From Blasia pusilla (Eukaryota > Marchantiophyta > Marchantiopsida > Blasiales), in the NCBI GenBank assembly GCA_050084515.1, contig CM114275.1:4216001-4280000 (forward strand): a stretch of DNA of 64,000 bases, given 5' to 3'. The translations under genes were made by a program, and so were the position numbers. Positions 13,604-27,200 of this stretch are shown in pieces. Each line of letters starts with the position of its first letter. Positions within the stretch are counted from its first letter, which is position 1. A model generated the notes under the pieces. It made no database searches and was not told where the DNA came from. It was given only the letters and a program-made list of their open reading frames with translations.

Positions 13604-14780
13604 TATCTCTGTCCAATTCTCTTCCTCTCCCTTTTTCCATTTCGCCATAATTTGGGCATCTGGGTCATCGAGCTTCTGAGTGGAATGATGTCTGATTTCC
13701 CATAACCCTCACGGCGAATACAGAGATTGCGGTATTCTTTTCTTGCTACTCTTCAGAGAACAGTTACAGTCAGACACTCCAGCATCTGTCCACCTGCATA
13801 TTGCTAGGGAAGTGTCTAACGCTACATCTGTCATTCTGTGCAAAAGTTGATATCATTTTATGTCCCCAACACGTATGGGGAGAAAATCCATTTTTCACAC
13901 CTAAATGAGGTAAAAGGCTACATGTCAGGACTAAGGTGTTTGGTTCAATGATTGTCAGGACGAGGGTGCTTGTAGGATTATCACAGAAGCTGCCCCACCA
14001 CCCACAAGTAGTAGCAAACTCTGCCTGTGGCCAAGGTCCATGCAATTTTGATTACAGTGGCAGACTTTGGATTGAAGTACCAAAGAGAAATCCTTGTAAA
14101 TATGAAAAAGTTCGTGAATTTCTCAATTTCCAGCCTGCAGCACTGAACCCCTCGGGTTCCATTGGGGTCGAATTGATTGCCTTCCCTTTTCACTACTTTG
14201 TCCATGTGCTTGATGGGTGTGTTTCAGTGACTGTCTCCTTGTGGGTTCCCTGAATTTATGCACAGACATTTGCATCACAGTGAAGTTAAATCTCAGTCCT
14301 GGCCTGACTTTGTTTGATATATGAGGACAACACTGGGTTCTCCAAATTCTCACAGTTCTTTAAGCAGGCTGGTTGTACCTTCACGTTCTTCCATTCATAT
14401 CGATTCTGGGAGATATAGAAAAGGTCAAATTTGCAAGATTTTGTTTCTGCCAGAGATGAAACACCCAAAATGAAGTGGACTATGATGGAAAAGGTATGTG
14501 CCAATAGTTGGAAGTGTAAGGGAGAGGGCAGTAAGACAGAGTGGATTGTTGTTGCATGGGCCGGTGTATTACTCCACTTAGAACTTCGGTATATTACTCC
14601 GCTTAGAACTTCAGGGTACCCGTTCCCCAGTTTGTAGTGCTCCAATGTCATGTAGCAAATTCCCTCAGGACATTACTTATACCGACCAGATCATAGGAGA
14701 GAGTTGAAGTCATTACTCTTGCAAGAAAATGCGAATGATGCAGAAACAGTCTCGTTGAAATAATGGAGCACTTTAACATA
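13604..14780. other. Convergent intergenic region between CTR9 and the YqgF-family gene
   Basis: This stretch should hold the 3' UTRs of the two convergent genes. Short reading frames on both strands match nothing I recognise, and I see no RNA gene or repeat. Confidence 0.5.
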
Positions 14781-17145
14781 TTAATCATCTTCCAGATAAT
14801 CGTAGTTATCTTCATCACTTTGTACTCTGGCCAAGTTATCACCGTGGCAAAGCTGCTCCTGAGAAGACAAGCCCTTTGGAACAACAAGCATCGCCCCGGC
14901 TCCTTTGCCATTGAAATAGGTTTGCAAAACCATCTGATGTGACACAAATTCTGTCAGTATGTTGAAGCTGATGGTGCTCCACTTGAGTCCCTTGATGCGA
15001 ATGCAATCTACCCACTAGCTTCTCGATATAAGCATGCACCCCATTGAACTTCACATTTGCGCGTCCTCTGAGGCCTAGGAGCAATCATGACATCCAAGAA
15101 CTATAATTGCACATGAATATGTGCTGTTCACGTACAAAACACTAAGTGCAGCTCATACCAGGGCAGCATATGCATCGAGCTTCTCCTTCCGCGACCGCTT
15201 CTTTACACCCCTGCAAGGTATTGTGCACCATTGTAGTCAGAAGTGCCTTGACGTATACGTTTGACAGAGTGTGACTTGAGAGTTAGCCAGCCAATAATAC
15301 ATCCTTGCAGACGAATGTAGCTATCTATCCCAACCCCCATCCAACACTGCTTGAACTCAACATTGACGCTGCTCTTTCACACCTCCAACACGAAGTCTGG
15401 GAAGAAAGCGGTTACTCACATTCCCAACATATAGTCCATGCCATCTTGTGATGATCCATACTCATCAATCAGATAAACTCTCCAGCCCCTGCAATCGTTC
15501 CCATCCATGCCAAGCATCTAGTTGAGGACATCGGAAGAGCTTATACAAGGTGTACAGCTCAAGACACTAGAATCCTGTAACATGTCCAAGGCCTCCCACC
15601 ACTCGCGCTATACTCTTCTATATAGGAAACTCCATGCCGCCACCTGACACTAGTAGTGCTCGCCTCCGAGCTTGAACGTCACGGCGTTTTTTGAAGGTGT
15701 GCAATCTCAGCAGTTTATGAACATGAAATAATGATATACAGCCGAAATCTGATTACACTTCTATGATCATTGGTGGCAGTCCTGATCTGAATAATGGCAC
15801 TCACCATGAAGCAAACGAGAACTTAAGAAGTAGCACCACGAGATGTAGTGCTAATGAATTTCAGCATAATGCGGGAGAACAAGGGAAAGAATCAAGCTGT
15901 TCTCTGGCCCGAGAATCCTCACCTGCGAGCAGCCTGTCCAGCAAGTTTTCCTGCGAAGCTTCGTGTTTTGTTAGACTGCAATGTTTCCTCCCCAGTGACG
16001 GACTTTGGAAGTCCTACGATAAACTCGTCTGCTTTCTGAAATGGACAAGAGCACACGGAGATAACTGCACAGTTGAAAGTTGGCAGAAAGCCAGGCACAA
16101 GACTGGAAACAATCGAGGTGAAGTTAAAACACTAGAGTACATGATACCAGCCACTGTGTCCGACATGCTTGAGAAGATTTCAACTTTGCACGCTCTCCAT
16201 AACGTACGGGCAATGGATGTTCCGCACCTCTTTGGCTGCAATCTGCAGCAGTTGTTGGATCAATTTGTCTCCACGCATGTGCACCACCTAGCATAAAAAC
16301 ATCCGACCCCGATGAGTCAACAGGCAAGTAGGGAAACCCTCATACTCATGTCTGATTCGTGTGAACAGATTGGACTGTGAATGCACAAAGAAGCCTGCCC
16401 GGAATCGAGAACTGGGCTTCTGTTCCTCAACATGCAGATTCCACACCAAAACTGCGGTGAGTCACTGCAATCTTATACGATCACTCAAGAAAGCTAGATG
16501 GACAGCTGACCATAGCTATGACAATCCCGAGTCATAGCTTCCAAGTCCCTGAGATGCATGTAGAAGAGGCTGGAGACGTACCGACAGAGGGCGCGGAGCG
16601 TATCCTTTAAGACTAATGGAGAGACCTGTCTTAGAATCTCCAAAGTCCACTCCCAAGCTGTAGTTGATTTCCTGGAAGCCCTGAGAGTGTTTTTGAGCAT
16701 TTGACAGAACCCTCGCCAGCTTTTTCTTCACAACAACCCATCGTTGGTCTTCGCTCAAATCCGAGGCTTCACTTGTTGATTCCCACTCGCCATTTGGAGC
16801 AAACTCCACTTTCCCACGATCCAGAGGCTCATCCGCTTCAAGCATAGCAACTCCATTACTTCCACACACCATCTCTTCACTCGTTCTACTGCCATACACA
16901 CCCTTCACCATCGCCGACTGCAACCCTAAATCCAAAGCTTTTCTACCAAAAACTACTCTGGTGTTCCGAAATTTGCTGTTCCCGAGCTGCCATGGTGCTG
17001 CACAGTTTGTACACTCCGGGAAGTTTGAATGACACCGACCCCAGAGTATATCATTACATGGCCTCGTACTGTGGGTACTCAACTGGGAAGGTCTGAGCCC
17101 GAGGCCAGCGAGAATAGACATCTGGTGCGATTGGCATAGCGACAT
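14781..17145 (-). CDS. YqgF/RuvX-family RNase-H-fold protein, probably organelle-targeted (6 exons)
   Basis: This is a homologue of bacterial YqgF/RuvX, the putative pre-16S rRNA nuclease with an RNase H / Holliday-junction-resolvase-like fold. Exons on the minus strand: 17145-16582, 16287-16228, 16035-15923, 15488-15420, 15210-15159, 14933-14781, giving 336 aa. The first ~160 residues are an extension with a Ser/Arg-rich start, fitting a transit peptide, so a plastid (or mitochondrial) role in rRNA processing is inferred. The catalytic-type residues are present: D167 in GVDFGDSKTG, D254/E255 in VYLIDEYGSS and D281 in KLDAYAAL. The segments DEFIVGLPKS and LQSNKTRSFA are diagnostic of the family. 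The Met at 17145 is the first ATG of the open frame; the upstream in-frame codons begin with GTG. An additional 5' exon cannot be excluded. Confidence 0.9.
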
Positions 17146-18714
17146 TTCGGTATCGCCTTCCTCCACTGATTACCAACAAGACCTTCTCATATCAGGAACT
17201 ACGCACTTGATTTCCAGAAGTGCTACTGCTGCCCTAATCTTCGTTGGATTGTCAGGTCTTAGGATCCCATCAACCTGCAGGAAACGAAGCTCTGTCAAGG
17301 TTGGTACCCAAAAACGCATGGAAGAGTCTTGGTCGGTGGATCTTTTGTACCCAATGTGGAGATAAGCTCGTTGCAGATTTCAATCTGTAGCAAAATCGCA
17401 TGCTTGTGTTAATCTTCTGATCAAGAGCATATACCGTGAGTTCACCTGCGGAACTCTGCTCACCATCGACAGTTGGGGATAACGTTTTCTCACGACCCAT
17501 CGCCTCCGGAACCATCTCTACAGATGTGTGTAGTTAACTATATCCATCGAGTCGGCAGAGGACTCTACGTTTCGGGGCAGAGACGGAACGAAAGCTCCCG
17601 AGTCAGATCGAATCGCAGAGCGAAATTAGAAGGCGGTGAAGGAAGTGTTTCTCAATTCCAAAGAGAGAAACGCAGATTCTGAAAATTCCATTCTGCAAAT
17701 CTTCGAATCTCTGACGACTGCACCCGACCAAGCTTGACAAGACGTAGAAACTGCAAGGAAGTTGCACCGCACCTGCGCACACCCTTCGCTTCACTGTCCG
17801 TTGAGCTTGGGCCGAAGTCCATTGTGATGACGAATCCCACGGAAACTCCAATCGATCGAGAGAACAGGCAGATGCGATAGCTGAATCAAAACTCAGGAAC
17901 ACTCTGAGTAAAAAGCGGAGGACAATCGCCTCAAAACCCTAAGAGCCTCTTGGACGGATCCCGGAGCATCATTATGATATCTTGAGCGATTCCATTTGCT
18001 ACTACTTGGAGTAGAAACATGTCTGTCTCTCTGCTCTATCTATTGCAGAAAACACCGTCACCTTCAGCCCAATCAGATCATCGGACGAATTTCGTTCCTT
18101 CTGACTGACAGACTTGCACACATTCTTCACCTTCTACTCTATGCACTCTTACTTCTTCCCTCGCAATCTCTCTCCTCCGCCCACGCCTTATTCGAGCGCA
18201 GCCATTACACTTTCCTTTGGGAGAAAGCAGCCGAACCAAATGCACTCAGAGAGGCCCCATCGACAGGGAAACCCCCACACAACTGAGTGGCATTCTCCAT
18301 GACTCTGGCAGAAAGGTCTTGCCACAGGGGGTTGTATGGGTTGCCAAATTCTTCTCTCAGCCATGGTTTGACAATGAGTGGTAGTGAGAGCGCAGGGAAT
18401 TCAATGGCTCAATGAAAGTAGAACCACAATTTATACCTGCACTACTTGGTAGCTGCAAGGCCCATACAAACGATTGTACCAAAAAAATGCAAGTACATCG
18501 CTAACAGCCCATAGAATGTGCGGACCAACTGCATTATCACTTAGCCCGTTGATGGAGAACATTCAGGAATAGGAAAACCGACATCGCTCCCCAGTATCTC
18601 GAGATTGAACCGCATACGGTCAGCATATCTACCATTCTAAAAATGCTGTAGACACCACAGACAAGGGAGACGCTGCCCCACAAGGCGTCCAAACACTACC
18701 CAACAAACCGGAGG

Positions 18715-18750
18715 ACATTTCTGGTGAGCTCCGACTCTCACCAGAAATGT
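18715..18750. repeat. Perfect 14-bp inverted repeat with 8-nt loop
   Basis: ACATTTCTGGTGAG at 18715-18728 is followed after CTCCGACT by its exact reverse complement at 18737-18750. It lies in the spacer, with no T-run that would suggest a polymerase III terminator. Confidence 0.8.
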
Positions 18751-18979
18751 TGGTGTATGTATAGAGATGATAATCTTATGATGCTTAGTGAGTGGTTACG
18801 GACCAGAGGTCCAGACCTTCGATGAAGGGGTCCCATTTTCTTATAGGTAGTCTTCTTATCATATAGCAGCCCACTTAGCCCATTAGTGATGGAGGCTGTC
18901 TCACTTGGGAGGATTTAGTTTCTCTCTGATCTTTATTTTGCTGTCCACGATATGGATCTTCCCATCTATCTTTCTCTAA

Positions 18980-19165
18980 TAAAATGGTAGTCTGATGTTA
19001 AGAAAAGGATATGGTCTCCTCTTCAACTCTAGGTGAATGCAGATGACAATATTATGCAGTTCAGTACAGCATATGGCCTCTTCAGTTCTAGTTCCACGCA
19101 GACGACCATATTCTGATGGTGAGAGCAGCATATGGTCTCCTCTGCACTCTACGGTTTCTGCAAAG
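18980..19165. repeat. Degenerate tandem array, unit about 60 bp, ~3 copies
   Basis: Units centred on GCATATGGTCTCCTCT recur near 19010, 19069 and 19129 with a spacing of about 60 bp. A partial unit (GTAGTCTGATGTTAAG) lies upstream. The copies are diverged. The array overlaps the start of the unidentified frame at 19037. Confidence 0.6.
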
Positions 19166-19516
19166 AAACCAAAAGACTCATCTTTGGCTCCCAGCTGCAC
19201 ACAGGTTACACGCCATCTCTTCAGGCCAAGATTGAGAAAGGAAGCTGTCGAGATTGTAGGTGAAGGAAACCTCTCTCAGCTGCGAATAAGGCGCAAACCC
19301 AGCAACCATTGCAGGACCAACGCCACTCACGGCAAAGCTAATGCAGGGTCGCGATGTCTTCACCTGCTGGGATCAAATTGCAGAATCAGAACTGAAATGG
19401 ACATGTGGCACACACTACATAACAGGCGTACCTTCAACCGTCTTTTTGTCCTTCCCGAGCGAAGGGCTGCGATTCGACAGAAAGCTTACTCGACCGCTGG
19501 AAATGACGATAGTTGA
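19037..19516 (+). other. Unidentified 159-codon open frame
   Basis: One open frame of 159 codons from ATG, basic overall, with no domain, signal peptide or membrane segment I recognise. Its first ~40 codons lie in the ~60-bp tandem array. The opposite strand also has an open frame with a plausible-looking segment (APYSQLREVSFTYNLD), so which strand, if either, is coding is unclear. It could be a decayed exon of an unrecognised gene. Confidence 0.2.
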
Positions 19517-20190
19517 TTACGTCGCGAGGTTGCTGAAAATCGTTTCCAAGAATATTAGTGGAAGGTTACTGACACCTTAAGTTGACAGAGGTAGGTCCTG
19601 TGCCAATGGATCTTGTGCGTCTGAGATTGGGTTTCTTTCCAAGTTGAGGAAAGTTGCGTGCGATTTGGGAACTGTTGTGATCTATCTGGCTCATCTGCGC
19701 TTCGAGCTTGGCTGAATGTTAGGACTAGCATGCGTCACGAGTACGTACCCGTATGCTACAGCTGGAGACGTGATTTGAGAACTCTCCAGTGAGGGCTCCG
19801 ATTCGAAACCTGTGCGCTCGGATTTTCGGCCTGTTCGCGACATTATCACCAGTACAACAGATGAATGAAAGGGCAGCGTATGATTGTCTCATGCACAAGC
19901 ACGCTTCTTCAAGATTTTTCCTGTACCATGGTCAAGTCCTTCCCCGGCAGAAGGATACGGGAACTTTACCTCGGCCATGGTGGTGAGGTACCCTGTAGAT
20001 TGGGGCGTTAAGATAGTGAGGTCTGCATAGGACCATGACCAATCGACAATTTCAGCTCGGGTTTCACTTCGCAGGTGCTACCGTAAGCGATCACTCGATT
20101 ACAGCCTTCATACAGTTCACGGTATCCTTTCACTGACAGCAATGACAAATTACAGCACGCGACGTGTGTCCCTGCATTGCACTGCAGATC

Positions 20191-20224
20191 TGTCAAACTG
20201 AATGCGTCAGCCTTCAGTTTGACA
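20191..20224. repeat. Perfect 12-bp inverted repeat with 10-nt loop
   Basis: TGTCAAACTGAA at 20191-20202 and its exact reverse complement at 20213-20224 flank TGCGTCAGCC. It is intergenic and of unknown role. Confidence 0.7.
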
Positions 20225-21069
20225 TTTTGTTCCCGATGTGCGTAATGAAAGTTATATTCTTAGTGTAATAATCGGGAGGATGCCACCGGAACACCATTTC
20301 CATGAACTACGCTACTGTAATCCACCCAAGAGCCAACCATCGAAGTGGCCGATTTCATCCATCTAGATTCTGAACTCATACAGTATTAATACGCACTGTA
20401 AATAACACCACCTTCGATCAACTCCACAGCAGTTTGTTGCAATATGAGCATCCTTGTTTTTTTTCCATCAAATAATTTCAGTAGTTTAGTATCTGTTCCG
20501 ACTAGAGTTCCGACCCTATCTGTTCCATTCGCATTGTCACAATACCTACATGAAAACTGGGGTAAAAGCTAACTTCCAAGCCATAGTGTGACAAAGCGCT
20601 TTGGCCAATTAGCAGGCATTTCAGTTCTGTAAAATGGAGGGCCGATCAATCTGAATGTACTTCATAACTACGGAGACCAGATTAAGGCTTAAAAATGGTA
20701 TATACAACACAATAACTCAACCTCTACAGGAAATGTGTCCTGCTGGAGGTAAATAATATGCTAGAAGTGGCAGCGGATAATTTCTCTAAGGACCAAGAGG
20801 ACAGACTATAAAAGCTTCCTCTTAGACCAGCCTCAGCAGTAAAATTTTAATGGGTTATAGGCAGATTCCACCGGAGAACAAACCCACATTTAATTTTGAC
20901 TTAATCCTACTTTGACTACAAAATCTTCACCCTAGGACATCCCAGATGTGCTTCGGTGGCGAGTGGAAAAGAGAAGACTCTGCCAGTCCAGAATGCCATG
21001 AAGCAAGTCACAGAACTGGAAGTCAGATCTGACCCAGACACAAGCACCACCAGCTGTGTGCACAGCTTC

Positions 21070-22918
21070 TCAGGCAACCAGCTTCCGGTTCGTGGTCTGC
21101 CCATTTGTTGTATCAGTCAAATTCAGAGCAGCTAGCAGATTAGGCCACGTCTCCGGAATCCCTCCACCTACGTTGAAATCAAGGAGCTTTCCCCTGGAGC
21201 GGTAGTACTCCTCCACTGGAGCACTCTGCCAGACATGTAAGAAAAGAATACCTCGTGAGCATGGATTGATATTTGAACGGACCATTCCAGGTATAATCAA
21301 TTTCAAATGCAAAAGAAAATAAAAAATGAACATTCACCTTGACACTTACGGTCCTCCCCTTCTAAGCAAATTCAGGTGTGAATGCTTCCTACAAAGGCAC
21401 GACATTTAATTCGCCAGAGGCACCCACAGTCTGTACCTCTTCATAGTATACACGAAGCCTTGCTCTGACTACTTCATCAGTATCATCGGCACGGATGGTC
21501 ATCTTCGAGGCACAAGATGGTGGAGGCAAAAGTGGAGGCATGAAAATCCTAGGCGATCCCTCTGAACCTTGAACATCGATTTCAGCGAGATTAAAGTTCC
21601 CTCCACACTGACTGCAGATTCTTCTGCCCAAACATTTTGAAATCAGCACATCCTCCCGCAACTTCAGGTTCACGACCAAATCGATCTCGGTAACATCCTC
21701 AAGAACCACCTGCAAGTATTACCAGTTTGTATCAATAGCATTAAAAGGAAAACTACGCAAAAGCGTAAAGGAAAACCTCGCAAATGTATGTCTTAGGGCA
21801 AGGGATACATACATTGGCAACGAGAAACCCTATTATGTAGAGGAGGCTCATACACAGAAAACATAATAGATGGTGCGATTCCGCATGATAATGGTCGAGT
21901 CCAAACACAATACCGCTTGGCTGATGGTACGAGGAAATCCGTCCAAGATAAAGCCTCTCTCACCAACCGTCATTCCATGCTCCAGACGCCTAGATAGAAG
22001 ATTGAAAATAATCTCGTCGGGTAGTAATTTACCTTGTGTCATCGCGGCAGACAGCTGGAGGACAAACCATCATCAGTTTCAAGAGACACCAGCTACAAAA
22101 TTCTGGTACGAACTGCAAACATAACAAGATTCGGAGGTTCCGCTAGGAAATTCTCGTCACACGCTGGCATGTCTCTAACGGTACACTACAAGCCATTCAT
22201 ACAAGAAGCCGATAGAAATCCGAAACTAACTCGGAACTCAAACAGCCTCTTGGATTGTAGGGATCAGATGAGCTACCAGGAGAGCAAACTCGAACGATCA
22301 CTCTTCCACAGAGAAAGGAAAATCGAGGTACAACGAGGCCATCGTTACAGACGAACTTCTCCCTCCCTTTGTGGCTAGTCTAATGCGAGTCTAGATCGGA
22401 TGAGCTACCATCAGGTAAGGAATGTCTTATAAACCCTTTGGAACAAAAAAACTTCCAGGCGCGAAAAGGATAACCATTCCTCTCCTACCTTTCGTGCAAA
22501 TGTGATAATCGCCTCCAAGAAGTTAGAGACAAGAAATTGCCTACGCATCTGAGGTAAGTGCAAAGAGACTGTAACACCAACCATCACCCACATTACGAAC
22601 CTGGTTAGAAAGAGGCGATGAACCTTTCAGCTCGAGTCGGACTAGATCTCCCATGGCAATGTGTGGCACATCCAGTAATTTGGCAAGACGGCTGGCGTAT
22701 GTTCCCTTGCCAACGCCAGGGCACCCCAAAAATACCCACTGAGGACCCCTCACTTCATCCTGCCTCTGGACATCCTCCACGGCGGGGATAGGCAGGCTCC
22801 ACATATCGACGTCCATCGATGCCTGTGCTGCGCCTGCCATACCTCGGCTTGAGCGGTAAATGGCCGATCCCCTTACGACCTGCATCCATGATCGTGAAAG
22901 GCGGCTGACTGCCGCCAT
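21070..22918 (-). CDS. Adenylate kinase, organellar ADK6-like (4 exons)
   Basis: Adenylate kinase catalyses ATP + AMP = 2 ADP. Exons on the minus strand: 22918-22601, 22054-21914, 21709-21437, 21225-21070, all in phase 0, giving 295 aa. The P-loop GCPGVGKG is at residues 65-72. The LRR-like FILDGFPRT segment follows in exon 2, and the CLGRRICSQCGG lid region with a CxxC pair in exon 3. The C-terminal part (VEEYYRSRGKLLDF) and exon sizes resemble Arabidopsis ADK6. The first ~55 residues are rich in Arg and Ser and depleted in acids, consistent with a mitochondrial or plastid presequence. ATG at 22918 is the first Met in frame and is preceded by a GC-richer leader. No disruption is seen. Confidence 0.95.
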
Positions 22919-24250
22919 GGTCCTTGTAGATGTCAAAATGGCGCCCTAATTACCACAGAATGCAGGTTGAAACGAGAAAACTTCCGCACACTATGGGGGT
23001 CAGCAAACTCCGTCCAAACCCGCGGAAGAGAGTAGAGTCCCGCGCTTGGAAAACTCCAGACAGCGATTCATGAACTGATCTCCAAATTCCTCGTTCCAGA
23101 ATATCACGCAGTTGACGAGAACCCCGAGTCTTCAGGTTATCACACAGACCACAGAACCACTTCTTCCTCCCTACCGCGGCTCTCGCTCTCTCTCACTCTT
23201 TCCTCCCTTCGAAAAAGACGAGCTCCACGCTCCGGGCGAGTAGGCGGATTTCGACGGCAGGAACGGAGCCTCCTCCAGCACAACCTCAGTCACAGCACAC
23301 GCCACGAATCTCACCAACACCTCACGGCAGTGACTCCCTAGCCCTGACGCAGCAATCCAGCGACGAAACGGCAGCGTAAATCCACCACCCACTCTCCCTC
23401 ACATCGCAGCCCGAAAATCGCAGGCGCCTCGAACGCGCTCCAATGGCTCCCTCCTCCCACGAAAACCGAAGATCCGAATCACCCGGCCCCGCGTCCGTCT
23501 GCCTCGGCACTCGCGGGGAAGCCAGGGAAGTGCGAATCACGCAGACGCCCGATGGTACACGGCCTCTCCCCCGATTCCCGAAGTCCTCTTTCCGTCCACT
23601 CCAGTCCCGTTCCGCGGCCGCAGCGCACTCTCCATCTCCCTTTGTCTTTTCCTTCCCTGTGTTCTTCGCCGGAGAAGAGACGGCCGACTGAACGAACGAA
23701 CTCCCTTCTCCCTCGTGGAGGGTCCTATCGCCTCCCTTCTTTTGTGGCCGGCGTGCCCTATCCCAACCCGCGCCGGGACCTGACCGATATATCAAATCAA
23801 ACCATGGTTACATCGGCGGATGTCGGAAGTCCTTTCCGCCTTTGTGAAGACTCTAGGGTTTGACCTCATCCTAGGGTCACCAAGTCGGACGGGGGACTTT
23901 TACGGGGGATTTTGTTAGATGCTGTAAATCTTTATTACGGGTGCTTTTGTGATGGTCGTAATGGGCCGCATGTAGTGGGCGTCTTATAACCCGCAAAGCA
24001 TTTCATTCCTTACAAGTGCAACCTCCACAACTCAACCGCACTCAACATACGAAGTCGAAAAGTGTGGCATCTCCATACGTCCCATGTAGGCACGGGACGT
24101 TAGGGATGCGCGTCCACCTCCGATGGTACCCCGTTCTGGAGGACGGACGTAAGATGTAAAAAAACTTATGAAACGAAATGTCCGGTCTTATGGCCATAGT
24201 ATGAGACGCCCTATTCTTGTATTTATGCGACGTCTTCATATCCTCTTTGC
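22919..24250. other. GC-rich region upstream of adenylate kinase
   Basis: Base composition is clearly GC-richer between about 23.1 and 23.8 kb, typical of a promoter and 5' leader. A 157-codon minus-strand frame (23322-23795) is low-complexity, rich in Arg, Gly and Ser. It starts without a convincing context and looks like a chance frame in GC-rich DNA. Confidence 0.4.
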
Positions 24251-27200
24251 CGGATAGATTTTAACATGTCATATCCGTGGGGAAGGAGGGGACCCGAACA
24301 AGTGTGTGTAGGACCTATGTGGCAGAGATATCAGTCTTTTTTTAATTCAAATAAATTAATGAAGATACAAGGAAGAAAGAAATTGGACAAGAAAATTTTA
24401 ACTACAACGCGATGTCACTTATATATTCTATGATTCAATCCATTAGGCGTGATAATGTTCGTGATAGTGTTCGTTCGTATACTCGTGGTTATCTATATTA
24501 GTATTGGAGAGTGCCTTCTTGATTTGCAAACATCTCTTTGCTTGACATGTGGCAATCAGACAGCAAGAAAATATTTCTCCCTCTACGGGCAACAAGAAAC
24601 AAAGTTTATGTGTACCATGATTAGTCCCTTCACTCCGGTGTGTGGCACAGCGTGCCCACTAGTATCATATATTTTTGTCATCATCATATATTCATAGTCT
24701 CACACACTATAGTCAATCATTGAGTCCATACATCCCAACTATCATGTACCAGAAAGGTCTCCAATCCCCCTTGTTAGGTCTTTCTACCTTCATATAGTCA
24801 TCTATCCATTCCTATCATGATGTAATACTAACACCTAAAAAAATGTATGAAATCACTTTAATCAAGTCAACAAGAACAAATTTTATTTTTTAGAAATATT
24901 ATTATTGGTGAATCATTTGGAATAGTCTTAACTAGTTATAAAAATTCATAACATTATCATCAACTTTGGAGGGGTAATACCCTAAAATTTAGAAGGACGG
25001 ATTCCAAGAAATCACCAAAATTTGTTATAGCTTACCAACATGAAAGGCCATGAATTTTACGATATCTCTTCTTAACCCTACGAGGATCATTGAACTTCTC
25101 ATGCAATGTTGCAAAAGCACATTTCCTCTTAATTCTAAGATCCTCTAAAATAATGGATTAGAAGAAAATTAGGAAACAATATTGGAAGGTGAGATGGCTT
25201 AACGATGGCAAATCGTGACCTCTTTGCATGATAGTTTAGAATTTGTCATAGTTTACTTCTGTAATGTGAATCCTAGGATAGATGATGGGATGGGATAGTT
25301 TTTTTTCTTCTAAATAGGTTAAAGGCCTCCAAAATGATTTACATCATATATATTCTCCCTAATACAATTCATTCTATTGCAAAAGTTATTGCACATGAAG
25401 TGTGTGGATATATCTACTATAGGTTCTATTGGTCAAATTCAAGTGGCATTTGTTAGAATGAACTATGCATATGAAAGTGTAGATATGAATGCTTATCTCA
25501 GATCACACTCTATTGGTTTTCATCTCCTTCCAAATTATGGTCCCAATAATGGATACATGCATCGCTTGCAATTAGAGATTAGGGGCTCCTTCTTTCATTC
25601 AATCCAAATGGATAAGGATGTTACAGGAAAAGTTTTGAAGAAGCTATGTTTTTCAGATGTATTTTGTTGAGGCTATATGTGTAGCTTTGCAAGAAAGGTG
25701 TGAAGACAATGGAATCATTTGGATTTTAAGATCCTCAATCCAACCCACATACTTTCCAACATGTATAGTTTGCAAGATTGGGATGCGAAGAAGTTGGAAG
25801 TGTTGAGCACCTTCTATGGATAGGAAAAGACCTTTGCATAGGATAGTTAAAAAGGCCTCTTTTACATGATGTAACTCTCATGAATGAATTTTTGGCCTTT
25901 AAAATTCAAGGTATGATACAATAGAAGGAAAAGTTCTTCAAGTACTTGTGGTCTATGGTAAGTTATAATGCTTCTTTGAAGATGAAGTATGCTAATCTTT
26001 GTGTTTTATGTGTTGTAGCTAGAGTACAATGTGTTGACATCAACATGTGAGAGAGATTTAATACTCAAAATGTTAATAAGAATCGGTTGACGAATAGCTA
26101 AACTTCTCAACACTCCGAAGCTTTTTTAAGGGATAACATAGAAGGACCATATAAGAATTTTGATGCTCATGACGTTTAGATTTGTGCTACATCTTAAAAG
26201 AATATAGATTTTTGGATGCTAATCTAGAGTTGTACCTTGTTCTTGTTGTTCAACGTGTTTGAGGAAGGTGAGACTAATTCTACCCCTTCATCATAGTTTC
26301 ATTACATTTTGTAAATCTAATAAATCTTATAATTACGTGTATAATTACTTATCTTCTTTGGGTTCTAACGTGTCATGCGCATACACATCGCTCCAAAACA
26401 TATACTGTTGTCACTTTCCTATGGTTTTCCCAAAATCGGCATAAGTTGAAGAAGTATCCACATTTTTCCATTTTTCTTATCTTGACACTTGACATGTTCA
26501 ACTCGTAAGAATTAACTCTGGGAGGTAATTAAAACCCGTGCAATGCAAATGCTTACACTAATGTTTTAAAAAAAAAGCAAGGGATAAGAAATATTAAAAA
26601 AAGAACCAATGGGTGACATGAACGAATTTATGGAACACTACTAATACTCAAGAAAAATTGTTCAAACCCTGAGATCTTGGGAAGTAGGTGATGGCTATGT
26701 ATTAAAACCAAAGGGGGAAAATGCCGAACAAAAAAAAACGGCTGACATATTTTGGGGTTTGTTTAGCTTTGAGAAGGCATTTCTATCAAGAAACTCTCCT
26801 CCCGTTTATGGGCATAGACCCAATAATTTTCCCGTACAAAAATTCCATATGTTAAACTTGTTCGAGCAAATTTAATTTTCTGGAAAGAAACTAATTGTAT
26901 GGTCTAATTATCAGAATCTACGAACCCTAAAATGAATTTCCCGGCACTTGCACTATGCCGGCAACTAGATGCACCCGAAAGACTTACTTAGAGGTGGGTT
27001 CAGTATGCCACGTATGCAACCGCGAGCAGTCGGCAAGCGAGCTCAGTCCAGGGGCAGCTGGCTCGCCGTCGTTGGCCAGGACCTTCGGGAAGCGTAACGC
27101 CAAGTGGCGGAGTCGGTGTCGAATCTCACTGGTCGCGTTCTTCCCCACATGGGGCTCATGTGGCACGCACGGACTGGCCGCGAAGCCTGTGTGGGCTTCG

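Larger units (their letters stand above)
17146..21069. other. Intergenic region upstream of the YqgF-family gene and downstream of adenylate kinase
   Basis: About 3.9 kb without a recognised gene. The 17.2-18.0 kb part is probably promoter and 5' leader of the YqgF-family gene. It contains a short tandem array (18980-19165), inverted repeats (18715-18750 and 20191-20224) and a 159-codon frame (19037-19516) described separately. Confidence 0.5.

Noticed and set aside
15055-15084. Alternative last exon of the YqgF-family gene near 15.07 kb
   Set aside because: The exon at 14933-14781 splices in phase and gives the family-typical TYFNGKG...LVVPK ending; the earlier candidates give short unrelated tails.
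23322-23795. 157-codon minus-strand frame upstream of adenylate kinase
   Set aside because: GC-rich, Arg/Gly-rich composition, no domain, overlapped by open frames on the other strand; more likely promoter and leader.
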